A stretch of DNA of 64,000 nucleotides from JBAYIE01 sp041665785 (lineage in GTDB: Bacteria > Bacteroidota > Bacteroidia > UKL13-3). Below the pieces are notes generated by a model, which was not told the origin of the DNA, ran no database searches, and was given only the letters and a program-made list of their open reading frames with translations. Made by a program: the position numbers and the translations under genes. Each line of letters starts with the position of its first letter. The first letter of the stretch is position 1. Below are positions 8,327-17,905 of this stretch, in pieces. Location: positions 62,001 through 126,000 of the forward strand of contig JBAYIE010000001.1 of assembly GCA_041665785.1 (NCBI GenBank). The letters are read 5' to 3'.

Positions 8327-9187
8327 TTATTGTACAAAGATTTTTTGAATTTGTGGTGCTTCATTTGGTTGACTCAACTGTACAAAATAGATGCCAGACT
8401 CCAGATCAACGAGATCCAACTGATTTGAACCCGCTTCGAGTTCAACAGATTTGATCGTTTTCCCGCTAAGTGATATGAGCGTAACCATTCCGGATTTTGA
8501 GGATTCAATGCTTACAAAATGTTTTGCAGGGTTCGGTTGAATCCGAAAAACGGTTTGATTTGCTTCACTTTGATTTAATCCGGTACTGGAATTGTATTCA
8601 ATAATATAGTAAAGCGTATTGGCGCAACTAAGATCATTCCATTCTACGGCACTGCCCAGTGGCCAGGCAGAAAGAGCAATTCCTGCACAATCCTGATTAC
8701 CGTTATAATTGTCGGGTTCTTTATAATTAGGTGTGCCTCCCCAATTTACAAAGGCAGCATTCACCGGATTTCCGCCACCAGTTCCGGCTGAACCCTGACC
8801 GGTCCAGAAATGATTTCCTGTGCCATCGTTCTTCCCATCCCATAGCCAGGTACCTTCTGTCGTTTTATCATTGGCACCGATCCACACATACGAAGCTCCG
8901 CCACCATCGGTAACCGGTTTGTAATTTGATGTAATGCCAGCCGATTGAATACCTGCAAAAACAGCGGTTTGTTCACCCGGATTATCCAGATGAACCAGGT
9001 AACCTCCTTTTAACACAGCACAGGCAGCGGCATCATCAAATGACTTTAATTCCCGTACTACATCATAAGCATGCGATTGATAGGTGAAGCGGTACAAGTT
9101 GGAATCGGAAGCGCATTGAGCGATACAGGGTTGATGAGCAAAGAATGCCAATGCAAAAGTGGTCATCATACAAAAGCTTGTTTTCAT
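8327..9187 (-). CDS. secreted C-type lectin-domain protein with T9SS type A sorting signal
   Basis: A 286-residue exported protein. A signal peptide (MKTSFCMMTTFALAFFAHQPCIAQ) precedes a C-type lectin-like domain at about 25-200, recognised by SHAYDVVRELKSFDDA, GGYLVHLDNPGEQ, WIGANDKTTEGTWLWDG, and the calcium-site region EPDNYNGNQDCAGI. The C-terminal 75 residues (RIQPNPAKHFVSIE to YFVQLSQPNEAPQIQKIFV) are a classic type A T9SS signal. It is therefore probably secreted through the outer membrane and attached to the surface, where it may bind glycans. The ATG at 9187 gives a proper signal peptide, so the longer upstream frame was not used. Confidence 0.88.
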   Translation of the reverse strand: MKTSFCMMTTFALAFFAHQPCIAQCASDSNLYRFTYQSHAYDVVRELKSFDDAAACAVLKGGYLVHLDNPGEQTAVFAGIQSAGITSNYKPVTDGGGASYVWIGANDKTTEGTWLWDGKNDGTGNHFWTGQGSAGTGGGNPVNAAFVNWGGTPNYKEPDNYNGNQDCAGIALSAWPLGSAVEWNDLSCANTLYYIIEYNSSTGLNQSEANQTVFRIQPNPAKHFVSIESSKSGMVTLISLSGKTIKSVELEAGSNQLDLVDLESGIYFVQLSQPNEAPQIQKIFVQ

Positions 9188-9399
9188 AGTTTTATTTGGT
9201 GTTGCAGGCCAAAGCAAGTTAATGGTTATTTATCAAAAAGCGAAGGTGTGCTGCAAAGGGTGGGGTCGTCAACCAATGTTGATCACTATCCCGCAAACAA
9301 GTGAATTATGTAAGCTAATTGCATCGCAGTATAACAGTTAAACCATATGTGAAGGGCATATTTGTTTGCGAAAAAATTACGCAATTAATAAACTTTATC

Positions 9400-9666
9400 A
9401 TGGCAAAACCTATTCTTAAAAAAGTGAATGTATCTGCAAAGGCAGTTAAAATTTCTCCTGAAACAAAAAAGAGCGTCGACTTAAATCAAAAAGCAGCGTA
9501 TCATTTTGAGATGGCAGGTAAATTGCATACTGAAGCAGACAAATTTCATGAAACCGGTGATCATACCAAAGCGTTGCACAGTTCATTGCTGGCAAGCGGA
9601 CATGCCCACCAGGCTATCGATATTCAAAAGGCAGATGCCAAACATCAAGCCAAAGTAGGGGAGTAA
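9400..9666 (+). CDS. small helical protein of unknown function
   Basis: An 88-residue soluble protein without a signal peptide. The N-terminal 25 residues are Lys-rich. The rest is probably two or three amphipathic helices with many His and Ala residues (QKAAYHFEMAGKLHTEAD, HSSLLASGHAHQAIDIQ), a pattern like a short TPR-type repeat. I do not recognise a family. It is flanked by a 212-nt upstream gap and its own strong terminator, so it is probably a single-gene transcript. The ATG at 9400 is preferred over one at 9319 because the extra residues look like non-coding leader. Confidence 0.7.
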   Translation: MAKPILKKVNVSAKAVKISPETKKSVDLNQKAAYHFEMAGKLHTEADKFHETGDHTKALHSSLLASGHAHQAIDIQKADAKHQAKVGE

Positions 9667-9691
9667 TCCTGCATACAAAAATCCATTAAAG

Positions 9692-9725
9692 AAAGCCTTT
9701 CATTGAAAGGCTTTTCTTTTCTTTT
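9692..9725 (+). terminator. intrinsic terminator after the 88-residue protein gene
   Basis: A perfect 10-bp stem (AAAGCCTTTC / GAAAGGCTTT) with a 3-nt loop is followed by TTCTTTTCTTTTTT. This is a strong rho-independent terminator 26 nt after the stop. Confidence 0.88.
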
Positions 9726-9748
9726 TTCCTTTTTCTTATCGTAAATGC

Positions 9749-10789
9749 ATGTTAAAAGTAAACAGACTTGGGGTTATTATTCGTAGTTCGGGCCAGGGTT
9801 TTGAACAGGATGGCGTATTAAATCCTGCAGTATTGCAGGAAGGAGATGTGATCCATGTTTTCTACCGTGCAGTAGCTACCGGAAATTATTCCAGTATCGG
9901 TTATTGTAAATTAAAAAGTCCGTTGGAGGTCGCCGAACAGTTAGACAAACCGGTGTTGTTTCCACAATTCGACTATGAGTCACAAGGAGTGGAAGATCCA
10001 CGACTGGTTAAAATCGATGATACCTATTATATGAGTTACACTGCATATGACGGTGTGAATGCATTGGGAGCACTCGCTACATCACAGGATCTGGTCACCT
10101 TCACCAAATATGGACTGATTTGTCCCACATTTCTTTTCAACGATTTCAAAAGACTGGCAGAAGTAATGCAGCCTCTCAATGAAAAATATGTGCGTTACAA
10201 CAAACGCGAAAACCGCAAGATGAAGCGCAACAAACCGGTTCATATGTGGATCAAAAATCTCGTGTTTTTTCCCAGACGTATTCACGGTAAGTTGGTTTTT
10301 ATGCAACGTATCAAACCCGATATTCAACTGGTCAGCATAGAAAATCTGGAAGAGTTGACGCAGGAGTTTTGGGAACTTTACATGCAAAATATAGGCCAGC
10401 ACATAATGATGGAACCACGGTTTCCGCATGAAGTGAGTTATATTGGAGCGGGTTGCCCACCTATTGAAACCAGCGAAGGCTGGCTCATTATTTATCATGG
10501 GGTGCACGATTCTCCTTCCGGTTATGTGTATTGTGCCTGTGCGGCACTGTTTGATATAAACGATCCATGCAAAGAATTGGCGCGTTTACCCTATCCTTTA
10601 TTTCAACCCGAATTAACTTATGAAAAAATCGGGGAAGTGGATAATGTCTGCTTTCCTACCGGAACTGCCATTATTGACAATACGATTTATATCTACTATG
10701 GAGCAGCCGACGATATGGTTGCCTGCGCCTCAGTTAGTATGGTTGAATTGTTGCAGGAACTCGCTTTATACCCTATCACCCATGCATAA
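9749..10789 (+). CDS. GH130-family glycoside phosphorylase/hydrolase-like enzyme
   Basis: A 346-residue cytoplasmic five-bladed beta-propeller enzyme of glycoside hydrolase family 130, which contains mannosyl-oligosaccharide phosphorylases. The family features NPAV near residue 27, the HVFYRAV strand, VEDPRLVKIDDTYYMSYTAYDG (the region with the catalytic Asp) and GWLIIYHGVH are visible. There is no signal peptide. The last 8 nt overlap the start of the following GT4/six-hairpin gene, so the two enzymes are translationally linked and probably act on the same glycan. Mannose specificity is only a family-based guess. Confidence 0.85.
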   Translation: MLKVNRLGVIIRSSGQGFEQDGVLNPAVLQEGDVIHVFYRAVATGNYSSIGYCKLKSPLEVAEQLDKPVLFPQFDYESQGVEDPRLVKIDDTYYMSYTAYDGVNALGALATSQDLVTFTKYGLICPTFLFNDFKRLAEVMQPLNEKYVRYNKRENRKMKRNKPVHMWIKNLVFFPRRIHGKLVFMQRIKPDIQLVSIENLEELTQEFWELYMQNIGQHIMMEPRFPHEVSYIGAGCPPIETSEGWLIIYHGVHDSPSGYVYCACAALFDINDPCKELARLPYPLFQPELTYEKIGEVDNVCFPTGTAIIDNTIYIYYGAADDMVACASVSMVELLQELALYPITHA

Positions 10790-13046
10790 TATAGCCACAT
10801 CCGAAGTACTGATCTTATCGTCTTATCCACCCAGGGAATGTGGAATTGCTACATATACGCAAGATTTGGTAAATGCCCTGAAAAGCAAATTCAGTGCATC
10901 CTTTAATGTGCGCATTTGTGCATTGGAGAATGAAACAGAACAACATAACTATCCGAAAGAAGTCAAGTATAAATTGAAAACGCATGAACCGGCTTCATAC
11001 CGTCAGCTCAGCAATCAGATCAATGCTGATACCGAATTGACCATGGTGTTGATTCAGCATGAATTCGGTTTTTATCTGAGGCACGAGGAAGATTTACTTA
11101 AATTCATTCATCAGGTACAATTGCCGGTTGCCATTACGTTTCATACCGTATTGCCCAATCCGGAGCCCGGCCTAAAGCTGCACGTACAGGAACTGGTGGA
11201 TGCTGTATCGGAAGTAATTGTGATGACACACAGTGCGGCAAAGATTCTCAATGAAACGTATGCAGTTGATCTTGGGAAAATAAATATTGTGGCTCATGGT
11301 ACACACCTGGTCGATTATTGCAATAAAGAGGAATTGAAACAAAGTCTGGGATTGGATGGCAGAACCATTTTATCCACTTTTGGGTTGATCAGTTCAGGGA
11401 AATCCATAGAAACCACCTTAAAGGCTTTGCCAAAGATTGTTCAACATTATCCGGATGTATTGTTTCTGGTAATTGGCAAGACTCACCCATCCGTTGTTAA
11501 ACAGGAAGGCGAAGTATACCGTGAGAAATTGAAAGCTTTGGTAATTGAATTACAGTTGGATGAGCATGTTCGGTTTATAAATTACTATTCGCCTTTACCG
11601 GAATTATTGCAATACCTGCAACTGACCGATATTTACCTGTTCACCTCAAAGGATCCGAATCAGGCTGTAAGCGGCACCTTCTCCTATGCTATTGGTTGCG
11701 GGTGTCCGATTGTTTCAACACCTATCCCACATGCGGTAGAAGTATTGGGCAAAGATGCCGGAGTGTTCATTGATTTTGAGAATCATGAACAACTAAGTAC
11801 TACCGTGAATAAATTGCTGGCTGAAAAAGACAGACAAAAAGAAATCAGCAATCAGGGATTGCATCGTATAGCATCTACCGCCTGGGAGAATATTGCCACT
11901 GCACATGCTTTGCTGATAGAAGAAATGACAGATGATTCCTGTCTTTTAAAATACAATTTACCCGCGATCAATCTGAATCATATTCAGCGCATGACTACGG
12001 ATATCGGGATCATACAGTTTTCAAAATTCAATCAACCCGACATTGAATCTGGTTTTACTCTGGACGATAATGCCCGGGCATTGATCAGTATGTGCATGCA
12101 TTATGCACTGACCAGAAACAACGACGATCTCGACGCCATTCATACATACCTGACATTTATTGAGCGTTGTTCAACAGCAGATGGCCGGTTTACCAATTAC
12201 ACAGGTCGCTATGGAGAAGTATCTTTACAAAACCAGGTATGCAATCTGGATGATTCCAATGGCAGGGCTGTTTGGGCACTGGGTTACCTTGTTTCTCATA
12301 AATCTATTCTTCCATCAGACTATGTAGTCAGGGCCATGCGTTTAGTCCTTCCATCGCTGGCTTATATTCAATCGGTACATTCTACCAGGTCTATTGCTTT
12401 CGCGTTAAAAGGAATCTGGTATTTATATCAGGCAGCACCATTGCTCGAGTATGAAGCGTTAACCGAGAATCTGGCCAATAAACTCGAGCGGATGTACCTG
12501 CATGAGTCCGAACCTGAATGGAATTGGTTTGAAAGTTATCTGACTTATGGTAATAGTATTTTACCGGAAGCCATGTTATGTGCTTATCAGATAACCCGGA
12601 AATATTCATATAAAGCCATTGCCCGTGTTTCGTTTGACTTTTTACTGGATCATACATTTACACGTAAAGGCATTAAACTTATTTCCAACAAAACATGGTT
12701 GCACAAGGGAATAACTCCCGACAAATTTGGTGAACAACCCATCGACGTGTGCTATACCATTCTGGCGCTGAGCCGTTTTTACGATGCCTTTGAAGACGAT
12801 GATTACCGGATAAAAATGAACCTTGCTTTTGATTGGTTTCAGGGCAGAAATCACCTTGGTCAGATTGTTTATAATCCTCGTACCGGAGGATGTTACGACG
12901 GATTGGAAGAGCATCACATGAACCTGAATCAGGGTGCCGAATCAACGTTGAGTTATTTATTGTCGAGACTGACCGTAGAGAAATATAAAAACATATCCTT
13001 ACCGGAAGAACAACATCTGTTCTTGCGTCTGCAAACTTCTCCATAA
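10782..13046 (+). CDS. GT4 glycosyltransferase fused to a six-hairpin glycosidase-like domain
   Basis: A 754-residue protein with two parts. Residues 1-390 are a GT-B glycosyltransferase of family 4: N-terminal SSYPPRECGIATYTQDLVNAL, an acceptor-side HEFGFYL, and the donor-binding helix region (FGLISSGKSIETTLKALP, QAVSGTFSYAIGCGCPIVST). Residues 400-750 form an all-helical (alpha/alpha)6-type domain with tryptophan- and acid-rich helices (GFTLDDNARALISM, WNWFESYLTYGNSILPEA). The start at 10782 is set by the 8-nt overlap with the GH130 gene. No signal peptide, so it acts in the cytoplasm, probably building or remodelling an oligosaccharide. The exact sugar is unknown. Confidence 0.85.
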   Translation: MHNIATSEVLILSSYPPRECGIATYTQDLVNALKSKFSASFNVRICALENETEQHNYPKEVKYKLKTHEPASYRQLSNQINADTELTMVLIQHEFGFYLRHEEDLLKFIHQVQLPVAITFHTVLPNPEPGLKLHVQELVDAVSEVIVMTHSAAKILNETYAVDLGKINIVAHGTHLVDYCNKEELKQSLGLDGRTILSTFGLISSGKSIETTLKALPKIVQHYPDVLFLVIGKTHPSVVKQEGEVYREKLKALVIELQLDEHVRFINYYSPLPELLQYLQLTDIYLFTSKDPNQAVSGTFSYAIGCGCPIVSTPIPHAVEVLGKDAGVFIDFENHEQLSTTVNKLLAEKDRQKEISNQGLHRIASTAWENIATAHALLIEEMTDDSCLLKYNLPAINLNHIQRMTTDIGIIQFSKFNQPDIESGFTLDDNARALISMCMHYALTRNNDDLDAIHTYLTFIERCSTADGRFTNYTGRYGEVSLQNQVCNLDDSNGRAVWALGYLVSHKSILPSDYVVRAMRLVLPSLAYIQSVHSTRSIAFALKGIWYLYQAAPLLEYEALTENLANKLERMYLHESEPEWNWFESYLTYGNSILPEAMLCAYQITRKYSYKAIARVSFDFLLDHTFTRKGIKLISNKTWLHKGITPDKFGEQPIDVCYTILALSRFYDAFEDDDYRIKMNLAFDWFQGRNHLGQIVYNPRTGGCYDGLEEHHMNLNQGAESTLSYLLSRLTVEKYKNISLPEEQHLFLRLQTSP

Positions 13047-13058
13047 ACCCTACATAAC

Positions 13059-13541
13059 ATGAAACGTATTTTTTACACATGCCTGTTAACGCTGATTTTT
13101 TTCAGTTCAGTACAAGCCCAGGTTTCCATTCAGGTCAATATTGGTTCTCCACCTATGTGGGGTCCTGTTGACAATTCAAGTGCACGGTTCTATTACATTC
13201 CGGATGTAGAAGCATATTATGATATAGAAACATCGATGTTTATATTTTATAGCGGAGGCGTTTGGATTCACCATCATCAATTGCCTTCGCGTTACAGAAA
13301 CTACGATTTGTATAATGGATATAAGGTGGTGTTATACGATTATCATGGCAGCACGCCGTATACGTTATATGGACATCATCATAAACAATATGCCAAAGGG
13401 TATCGCGGACCACATCAATCCAACCGGGGCAAAAACCCAGGGGTAAGAAATTCATCCCGTTCACAAAAGCAATCGGGTCATTCATCTTCTGGTAATCAGC
13501 AGAAAGGTAACAAGGGACAAAAACACAAGGGCAAGCATTAA
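13059..13541 (+). CDS. small secreted protein with basic His/Gly/Lys tail, unknown function
   Basis: A 160-residue exported protein. The signal peptide ends at VQAQ. Residues 22-105 are aromatic-rich, with VNIGSPPMWGPV, YYIPDVEAYYDIET and GGVWIHHHQLPSRYRNYDL; I have a general impression of a conserved Bacteroidota family without a known function. The C-terminal 50 residues are low-complexity and strongly basic (Lys, Gln, Ser, Gly, His), which may bind nucleic acid or anionic glycans. It begins 12 nt after the GT4 gene and ends before a strong hairpin, so it is the last gene of that operon. Confidence 0.72.
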   Translation: MKRIFYTCLLTLIFFSSVQAQVSIQVNIGSPPMWGPVDNSSARFYYIPDVEAYYDIETSMFIFYSGGVWIHHHQLPSRYRNYDLYNGYKVVLYDYHGSTPYTLYGHHHKQYAKGYRGPHQSNRGKNPGVRNSSRSQKQSGHSSSGNQQKGNKGQKHKGKH

Positions 13542-13570
13542 CGCTGCTGCACATCAGTATTATCAACACG

Positions 13571-13607
13571 CAAAGAGCATCTGTGTATAACGCACAGATG
13601 CTCTTTG
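13571..13607 (+). terminator. long perfect hairpin ending the GH130/GT4 operon
   Basis: A perfect 15-bp stem (CAAAGAGCATCTGTG and its complement) encloses a 7-nt loop, 29 nt after the stop. The T tract is weak, so it may work mainly as an RNA-stabilising or rho-assisted end. Confidence 0.72.
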
Positions 13608-13719
13608 TATGTTATCCAAGGTGTGAATCATGTAATCTTTCACAGGAGATGTATAACAGAATAATCTGAAACAGAAACCACTTTTGGGTCATGAAAATTA
13701 CTCACTTAATACATAGAAC

Positions 13720-16700
13720 ATGAAACGGAAACATTTACTAATGCTAACAGCATGCTTAGTGCTGTTATTACCACTGAGGAACTTTGCACAAGTTACCCTG
13801 GGAGCTGCGGCTTCAAGATTTGTTATATACTCATCCTCCGGCGCAATCAGCGATAATGCCAGTGCTCACTCTCACCTGACAGGCGATGTAGGTACCAGTA
13901 CGGCTGGTTTAATGCCTGGATTTGGCAATGTGGATGGTGTGATGCATCCCGGTGCAGATGTGGCTACTGCCGCATGTAATCTGGCGCTTGCAGCCACCAC
14001 CGCACAATTAAATGCCACCGTTGCAACCATGTTTCCTCTGACACCATTGGGCGGAAACACATTAACTGCGGGAGTGCATTCCATTGCAGGAAATGCTACT
14101 CTGGTTGGTATTCTCAATCTGGATGCAGCAAATGTAGCCGGCGCACAATTCATTATAAAAATATCCGGCACATTCGGTGCGGCAACCAATTCAAAAGTGG
14201 TGCTGATAAACGGAGCTGAAGCATGCAATGTATATTGGCAAATTGGTGGTGCAGTTACGTTGGCCAGTCTGGTTACCATGCGCGGAAATATTTTCAGCGG
14301 GGGTGCCATTCTCATGGGATCAGGAGATTCTTTGGAAGGACGTGCTTTTGTATCTGTTGGTTCTATTGGGATCGACGGAATTACCGGTTTTATGCCGATT
14401 GGTTGCAGTGCACCTGTATTAACAGGTCCGGCATATCCCAATACCGGTGGATTAAATTGTTACACGCTCTTTACTGCTATTGGCCCACTCAACAATACGG
14501 TTGGAACAACCGCAGTAACAGGAGATGTTGGTAAAGATGATGACGGAAGTGCCATTACCGGTTGGACAGCAGGAGCCGTCACCGGAACCTTGCATAATCT
14601 GCGTGATGCTTCAACCATTCAGGCGGCATCCGACTTAACGAACTTATACAACACATTGAATGCCTTAACTCCGGATATTCAATTGCTTTATCCGGCTCAG
14701 TTTGGTAATAATTTAAAGCTGACTCCACATGTATATTTCATGAGTTCGGCTGCTACATTTACCGATTCATTGTACCTGGATGCTCAAAATAATCCGAATG
14801 CCGTTTTTGTTATAAAAATTGCCGGGGCTTTAACAACCAGTACCTATTGCCGTGTAAAACTGATTAATGGTGCACAATCGAAAAATGTATTCTGGATTGT
14901 TCAGGGTGCAGTCAGCATAAACAATTATTCCATATTCAGAGGAACCATTATTGTGCCGGTTGGTGCAATTAATCTTCTAAATACAGGTGTTTATCTCGAC
15001 GGACGCGCTTTAACGCTGAACGGTGCCATATTAACTGAAGGACTTACAGCTGTAATGTCGCCGGGTTGCAATACAAACAGCATCACCCGTCAACCAAACA
15101 GTTTGGTAGTTTGTTTGGGTACTCCGGCACAATTTACCGTTAAAACCAGTATGATTGGTGCATCTTACCAATGGCGTAAAGGAAATTCAAACGTTTCTAA
15201 TTCGCCCAATATTACCGGTGCAAATGCAGATACCCTCAATATTCTTTCAGCTACATTAGCTGATACTTCCAGCAATTATTATGTGATCATCAATGGGGTT
15301 ACGGTAGATACTTCTAACCGTGTTTCACTCATGGTCAATCTTCCTCCAAATATTACCGTAGAACCCATACCCGCAACTTTTTGTTTAGGCGATTCGATTC
15401 GCTTTATTGTAAAAGCAACCGGTCCGGGGTTATTGTACAAATGGCATAAAGATTCCATTCCATTAAAGGATACGCTCAATGTTTCCGGTTCTACCAACGA
15501 TACCCTGACCATTCGTTTGCTCAGCTTATCCGATACATCTTCATTTTATAATGTGGTGGTAAGCGGAACATGTTTGCCAAATGATACTTCCCTTAAAGTT
15601 TCTCTGCTGCCGCAAACGGCTCCAATTATTTTACCTGAACCGCAAAGCAAAACAGTTTGTCTGGGCGACTCGGTGTACCTCATTGTGAATGCTAGTGGAA
15701 CAAACCTCAGTTACCAATGGAGAAGGGGAAATGTAAATATGCTCAATAATCTTAAAATATCAGGAGCAACAACCGATTCATTAAAAATCAAATTAGTCGC
15801 TTATACCGATACGGCCTTCAATTACAATGTAATTGTTACCGGTCGCTGCGGATTAAAGGATACTTCTATGTTTACTTCATTGAGTATTTCGCCACCGGTT
15901 GTAATACTAACTGCTCCGGTGTCCAAAACAATATGCCAGGGCGATTCCGTATTCTTTCATGTAGGTGCAACCGGAAGCGGACTCACTTATCAGTGGAGAA
16001 AGGGTTTGGTTAACCTGAACAATTCAATCAGTATGCGTGGAACGCAAAGTGATACCTTATTTATTAATCCGGTTGGAATTTTAGATACTGCCACCAATTA
16101 CAATGTTGTGATTTCGGGAACCTGTCAGCCTTCTGTAACCAGTTCAATGGTAGCTTTAACCTTTCTGACACCTCCGGTTATTGTATCGGAACCTGTAAAC
16201 AACACGGTTTGTAGCGGTGCTAATGTTACTATCATTGTTCGTGCAACAGGATCTGGTTTAAGTTATTCGTGGAGAAAAGGGAATACAATCCTGGCCAATG
16301 ACTCAAAATATGCCGGTGTAAATTCAGATACATTACGCATTACAAATGTGGGTGTTGCCGACAGTTCAAGTTTCTACCACGTAAGGGTTACCGGATTGTG
16401 TAATCCGGCCGATACTTCAGTAATGGCTTCATTGATAGTGAACACGCCACCAACCGTAATTACTGAACCGGTAAGTCAGGCTGTGTGTATTGGATCTCCT
16501 GCAATGTTCTTCATTCAGGAAACCGGAACCGGACTTACTTACCAGTGGAGAAAAGGGAATGTGAATGTAAACAATACATTGAATATTTCAGGAGCAGATA
16601 ATGATACCTTAAAATTTGCTGCTGTAACATTAAACGATACATCCGGCTTATATTCAGTAATCGTAACCGGCGTATGCGCTCCGGCAGATACTTCAGTTAT

Positions 16701-17880
16701 TGTTTCATTAAATACCTTGTCGTTGCCGTTATTGGTGCAACAACCCGCCAATAAGAATATTTGCTTTGGAAGCAATATGGTAATTGGAGTTGCGGCAACA
16801 GGTTCGGCATTGACATATCAGTGGAGAAGAGGAAACGTATTGCTTGCTGATATAGGAAACGTAAGTGGAACTCAAACCGACACGCTGAGGATAAATGGAT
16901 TTGGTTATGCAGATACGGCTTTCAATTACAATGTGGTTGTTTCCGGAGCTTGCAGTCCTTCCGTTACTACGGGCAATATTTCGTTGCAGGTGATTGAATT
17001 ACCGGTTGCAGTTGCGGGGGGAACGACTCCTGTTTGTACCGGCACAACCATTGGATTATATACTCCGCTGGTTACCGGTGGAACCTATCAGTGGTCAGGT
17101 CCGAATGCGTTCTTATCGAATGATCGCATGCCTGTCATATTGAATGCTTCACTGGTAATGGATGGAAATTACACCGTGGTTGTCACCGCCAATGGTTGCA
17201 ATTCCATTCCATCTGTGATCGATATAGTGGTAAAGGTTTGTGTAACAGATTTGAGCATCGTGAAAACAGCGAACAGCATGAATCCGCTCATTGGCAGAAA
17301 TGTAACCTTTACTGTAACTGCTTACAACAATGGTCCGGATACGGCCAATGATGTAAGTGTGAGTGAAGTATTACAAAGCGGTTATACGTATCAATCTTCA
17401 ACCACAACCAAAGGTACCTACGATGTAGTTACCGGTGTATGGACGATTGGGCGCATTGATAGTGGAAAGTTTGAAGTGATGACGATTACTGCGAAAGTAA
17501 ATTCATACGGAAGTTATCAGAATGCGGTAACCGTTTCGGGTACCGAATCCGACAACGATTTAACCAACAACCTGATGGTGATTGAACCGATACCAACAGA
17601 CTTTAATATACCTGAAGGATTCTCACCGAATGGTGATGGAGTGAATGATCTCTTTGTGATTCGCGGAATAGCATATTTCCCGGAGAACAGTTTCACCATC
17701 TTCAACCGTTGGGGAAGCAAAGTCTTTGAAGCGAATCCATATAAAAATACATGGGATGGAAATTCAACCACCGGTATAACCATTGGTGGAGAAGAGTTGC
17801 CGGTTGGAACATACTTCTACGTCATTGATTTAGGTGACGGAACGCCTGTAATTAAAGGAACTATTTATCTCAACAAGTAA
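13720..17880 (+). CDS. giant T9SS type B surface protein with two DUF3494 (ice-binding-type) domains and Ig-like repeats
   Basis: A 1386-residue exported protein. After a signal peptide (to about residue 24) come two DUF3494 ice-binding-like beta-solenoid domains (about 27-228 and 245-445). Both carry the hallmark of a NVYW/NVFW segment (CNVYWQIGGAVT and KNVFWIVQGAVS), then RGNI/RGTI, then LxGRAL. Seven Ig-like repeats with YQWRKG-type cores follow (about 457-1095), then one PKD-like domain, a DUF11 domain (about 1173-1285) and a C-terminal CHU_C/gliding-type module (FSPNGDGVNDLF to GTIYLNK) that is the type B T9SS signal. The PorP/SprF gene follows directly, as expected for type B cargo. It is probably a cell-surface adhesin; ice binding is possible but not shown. 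Confidence 0.88.
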   Translation: MKRKHLLMLTACLVLLLPLRNFAQVTLGAAASRFVIYSSSGAISDNASAHSHLTGDVGTSTAGLMPGFGNVDGVMHPGADVATAACNLALAATTAQLNATVATMFPLTPLGGNTLTAGVHSIAGNATLVGILNLDAANVAGAQFIIKISGTFGAATNSKVVLINGAEACNVYWQIGGAVTLASLVTMRGNIFSGGAILMGSGDSLEGRAFVSVGSIGIDGITGFMPIGCSAPVLTGPAYPNTGGLNCYTLFTAIGPLNNTVGTTAVTGDVGKDDDGSAITGWTAGAVTGTLHNLRDASTIQAASDLTNLYNTLNALTPDIQLLYPAQFGNNLKLTPHVYFMSSAATFTDSLYLDAQNNPNAVFVIKIAGALTTSTYCRVKLINGAQSKNVFWIVQGAVSINNYSIFRGTIIVPVGAINLLNTGVYLDGRALTLNGAILTEGLTAVMSPGCNTNSITRQPNSLVVCLGTPAQFTVKTSMIGASYQWRKGNSNVSNSPNITGANADTLNILSATLADTSSNYYVIINGVTVDTSNRVSLMVNLPPNITVEPIPATFCLGDSIRFIVKATGPGLLYKWHKDSIPLKDTLNVSGSTNDTLTIRLLSLSDTSSFYNVVVSGTCLPNDTSLKVSLLPQTAPIILPEPQSKTVCLGDSVYLIVNASGTNLSYQWRRGNVNMLNNLKISGATTDSLKIKLVAYTDTAFNYNVIVTGRCGLKDTSMFTSLSISPPVVILTAPVSKTICQGDSVFFHVGATGSGLTYQWRKGLVNLNNSISMRGTQSDTLFINPVGILDTATNYNVVISGTCQPSVTSSMVALTFLTPPVIVSEPVNNTVCSGANVTIIVRATGSGLSYSWRKGNTILANDSKYAGVNSDTLRITNVGVADSSSFYHVRVTGLCNPADTSVMASLIVNTPPTVITEPVSQAVCIGSPAMFFIQETGTGLTYQWRKGNVNVNNTLNISGADNDTLKFAAVTLNDTSGLYSVIVTGVCAPADTSVIVSLNTLSLPLLVQQPANKNICFGSNMVIGVAATGSALTYQWRRGNVLLADIGNVSGTQTDTLRINGFGYADTAFNYNVVVSGACSPSVTTGNISLQVIELPVAVAGGTTPVCTGTTIGLYTPLVTGGTYQWSGPNAFLSNDRMPVILNASLVMDGNYTVVVTANGCNSIPSVIDIVVKVCVTDLSIVKTANSMNPLIGRNVTFTVTAYNNGPDTANDVSVSEVLQSGYTYQSSTTTKGTYDVVTGVWTIGRIDSGKFEVMTITAKVNSYGSYQNAVTVSGTESDNDLTNNLMVIEPIPTDFNIPEGFSPNGDGVNDLFVIRGIAYFPENSFTIFNRWGSKVFEANPYKNTWDGNSTTGITIGGEELPVGTYFYVIDLGDGTPVIKGTIYLNK
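15091..17016 (+). repeat. seven tandem Ig-like coding repeats, 276-bp period
   Basis: Repeat starts (codon for Glu/Gln/Ala before Pro) are at 15091, 15361, 15637, 15913, 16189, 16465 and 16741. From the second copy on the spacing is exactly 276 bp (92 residues); the first copy is 270 bp. Each unit has VCLG-like, YQWRKG-like and DT(S/A)xxYxVxxxG motifs. The exact spacing suggests amplification by unequal recombination with later divergence. Confidence 0.85.
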
Positions 17881-17905
17881 CAAGCATTACTAAAATACAA
17901 ACAAC

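Noticed and set aside
13872..14441. 189-codon open frame on the minus strand
   Set aside because: Antisense to the first DUF3494 domain; the composition (many Pro, Ala, Thr) is what the reverse of that domain gives.
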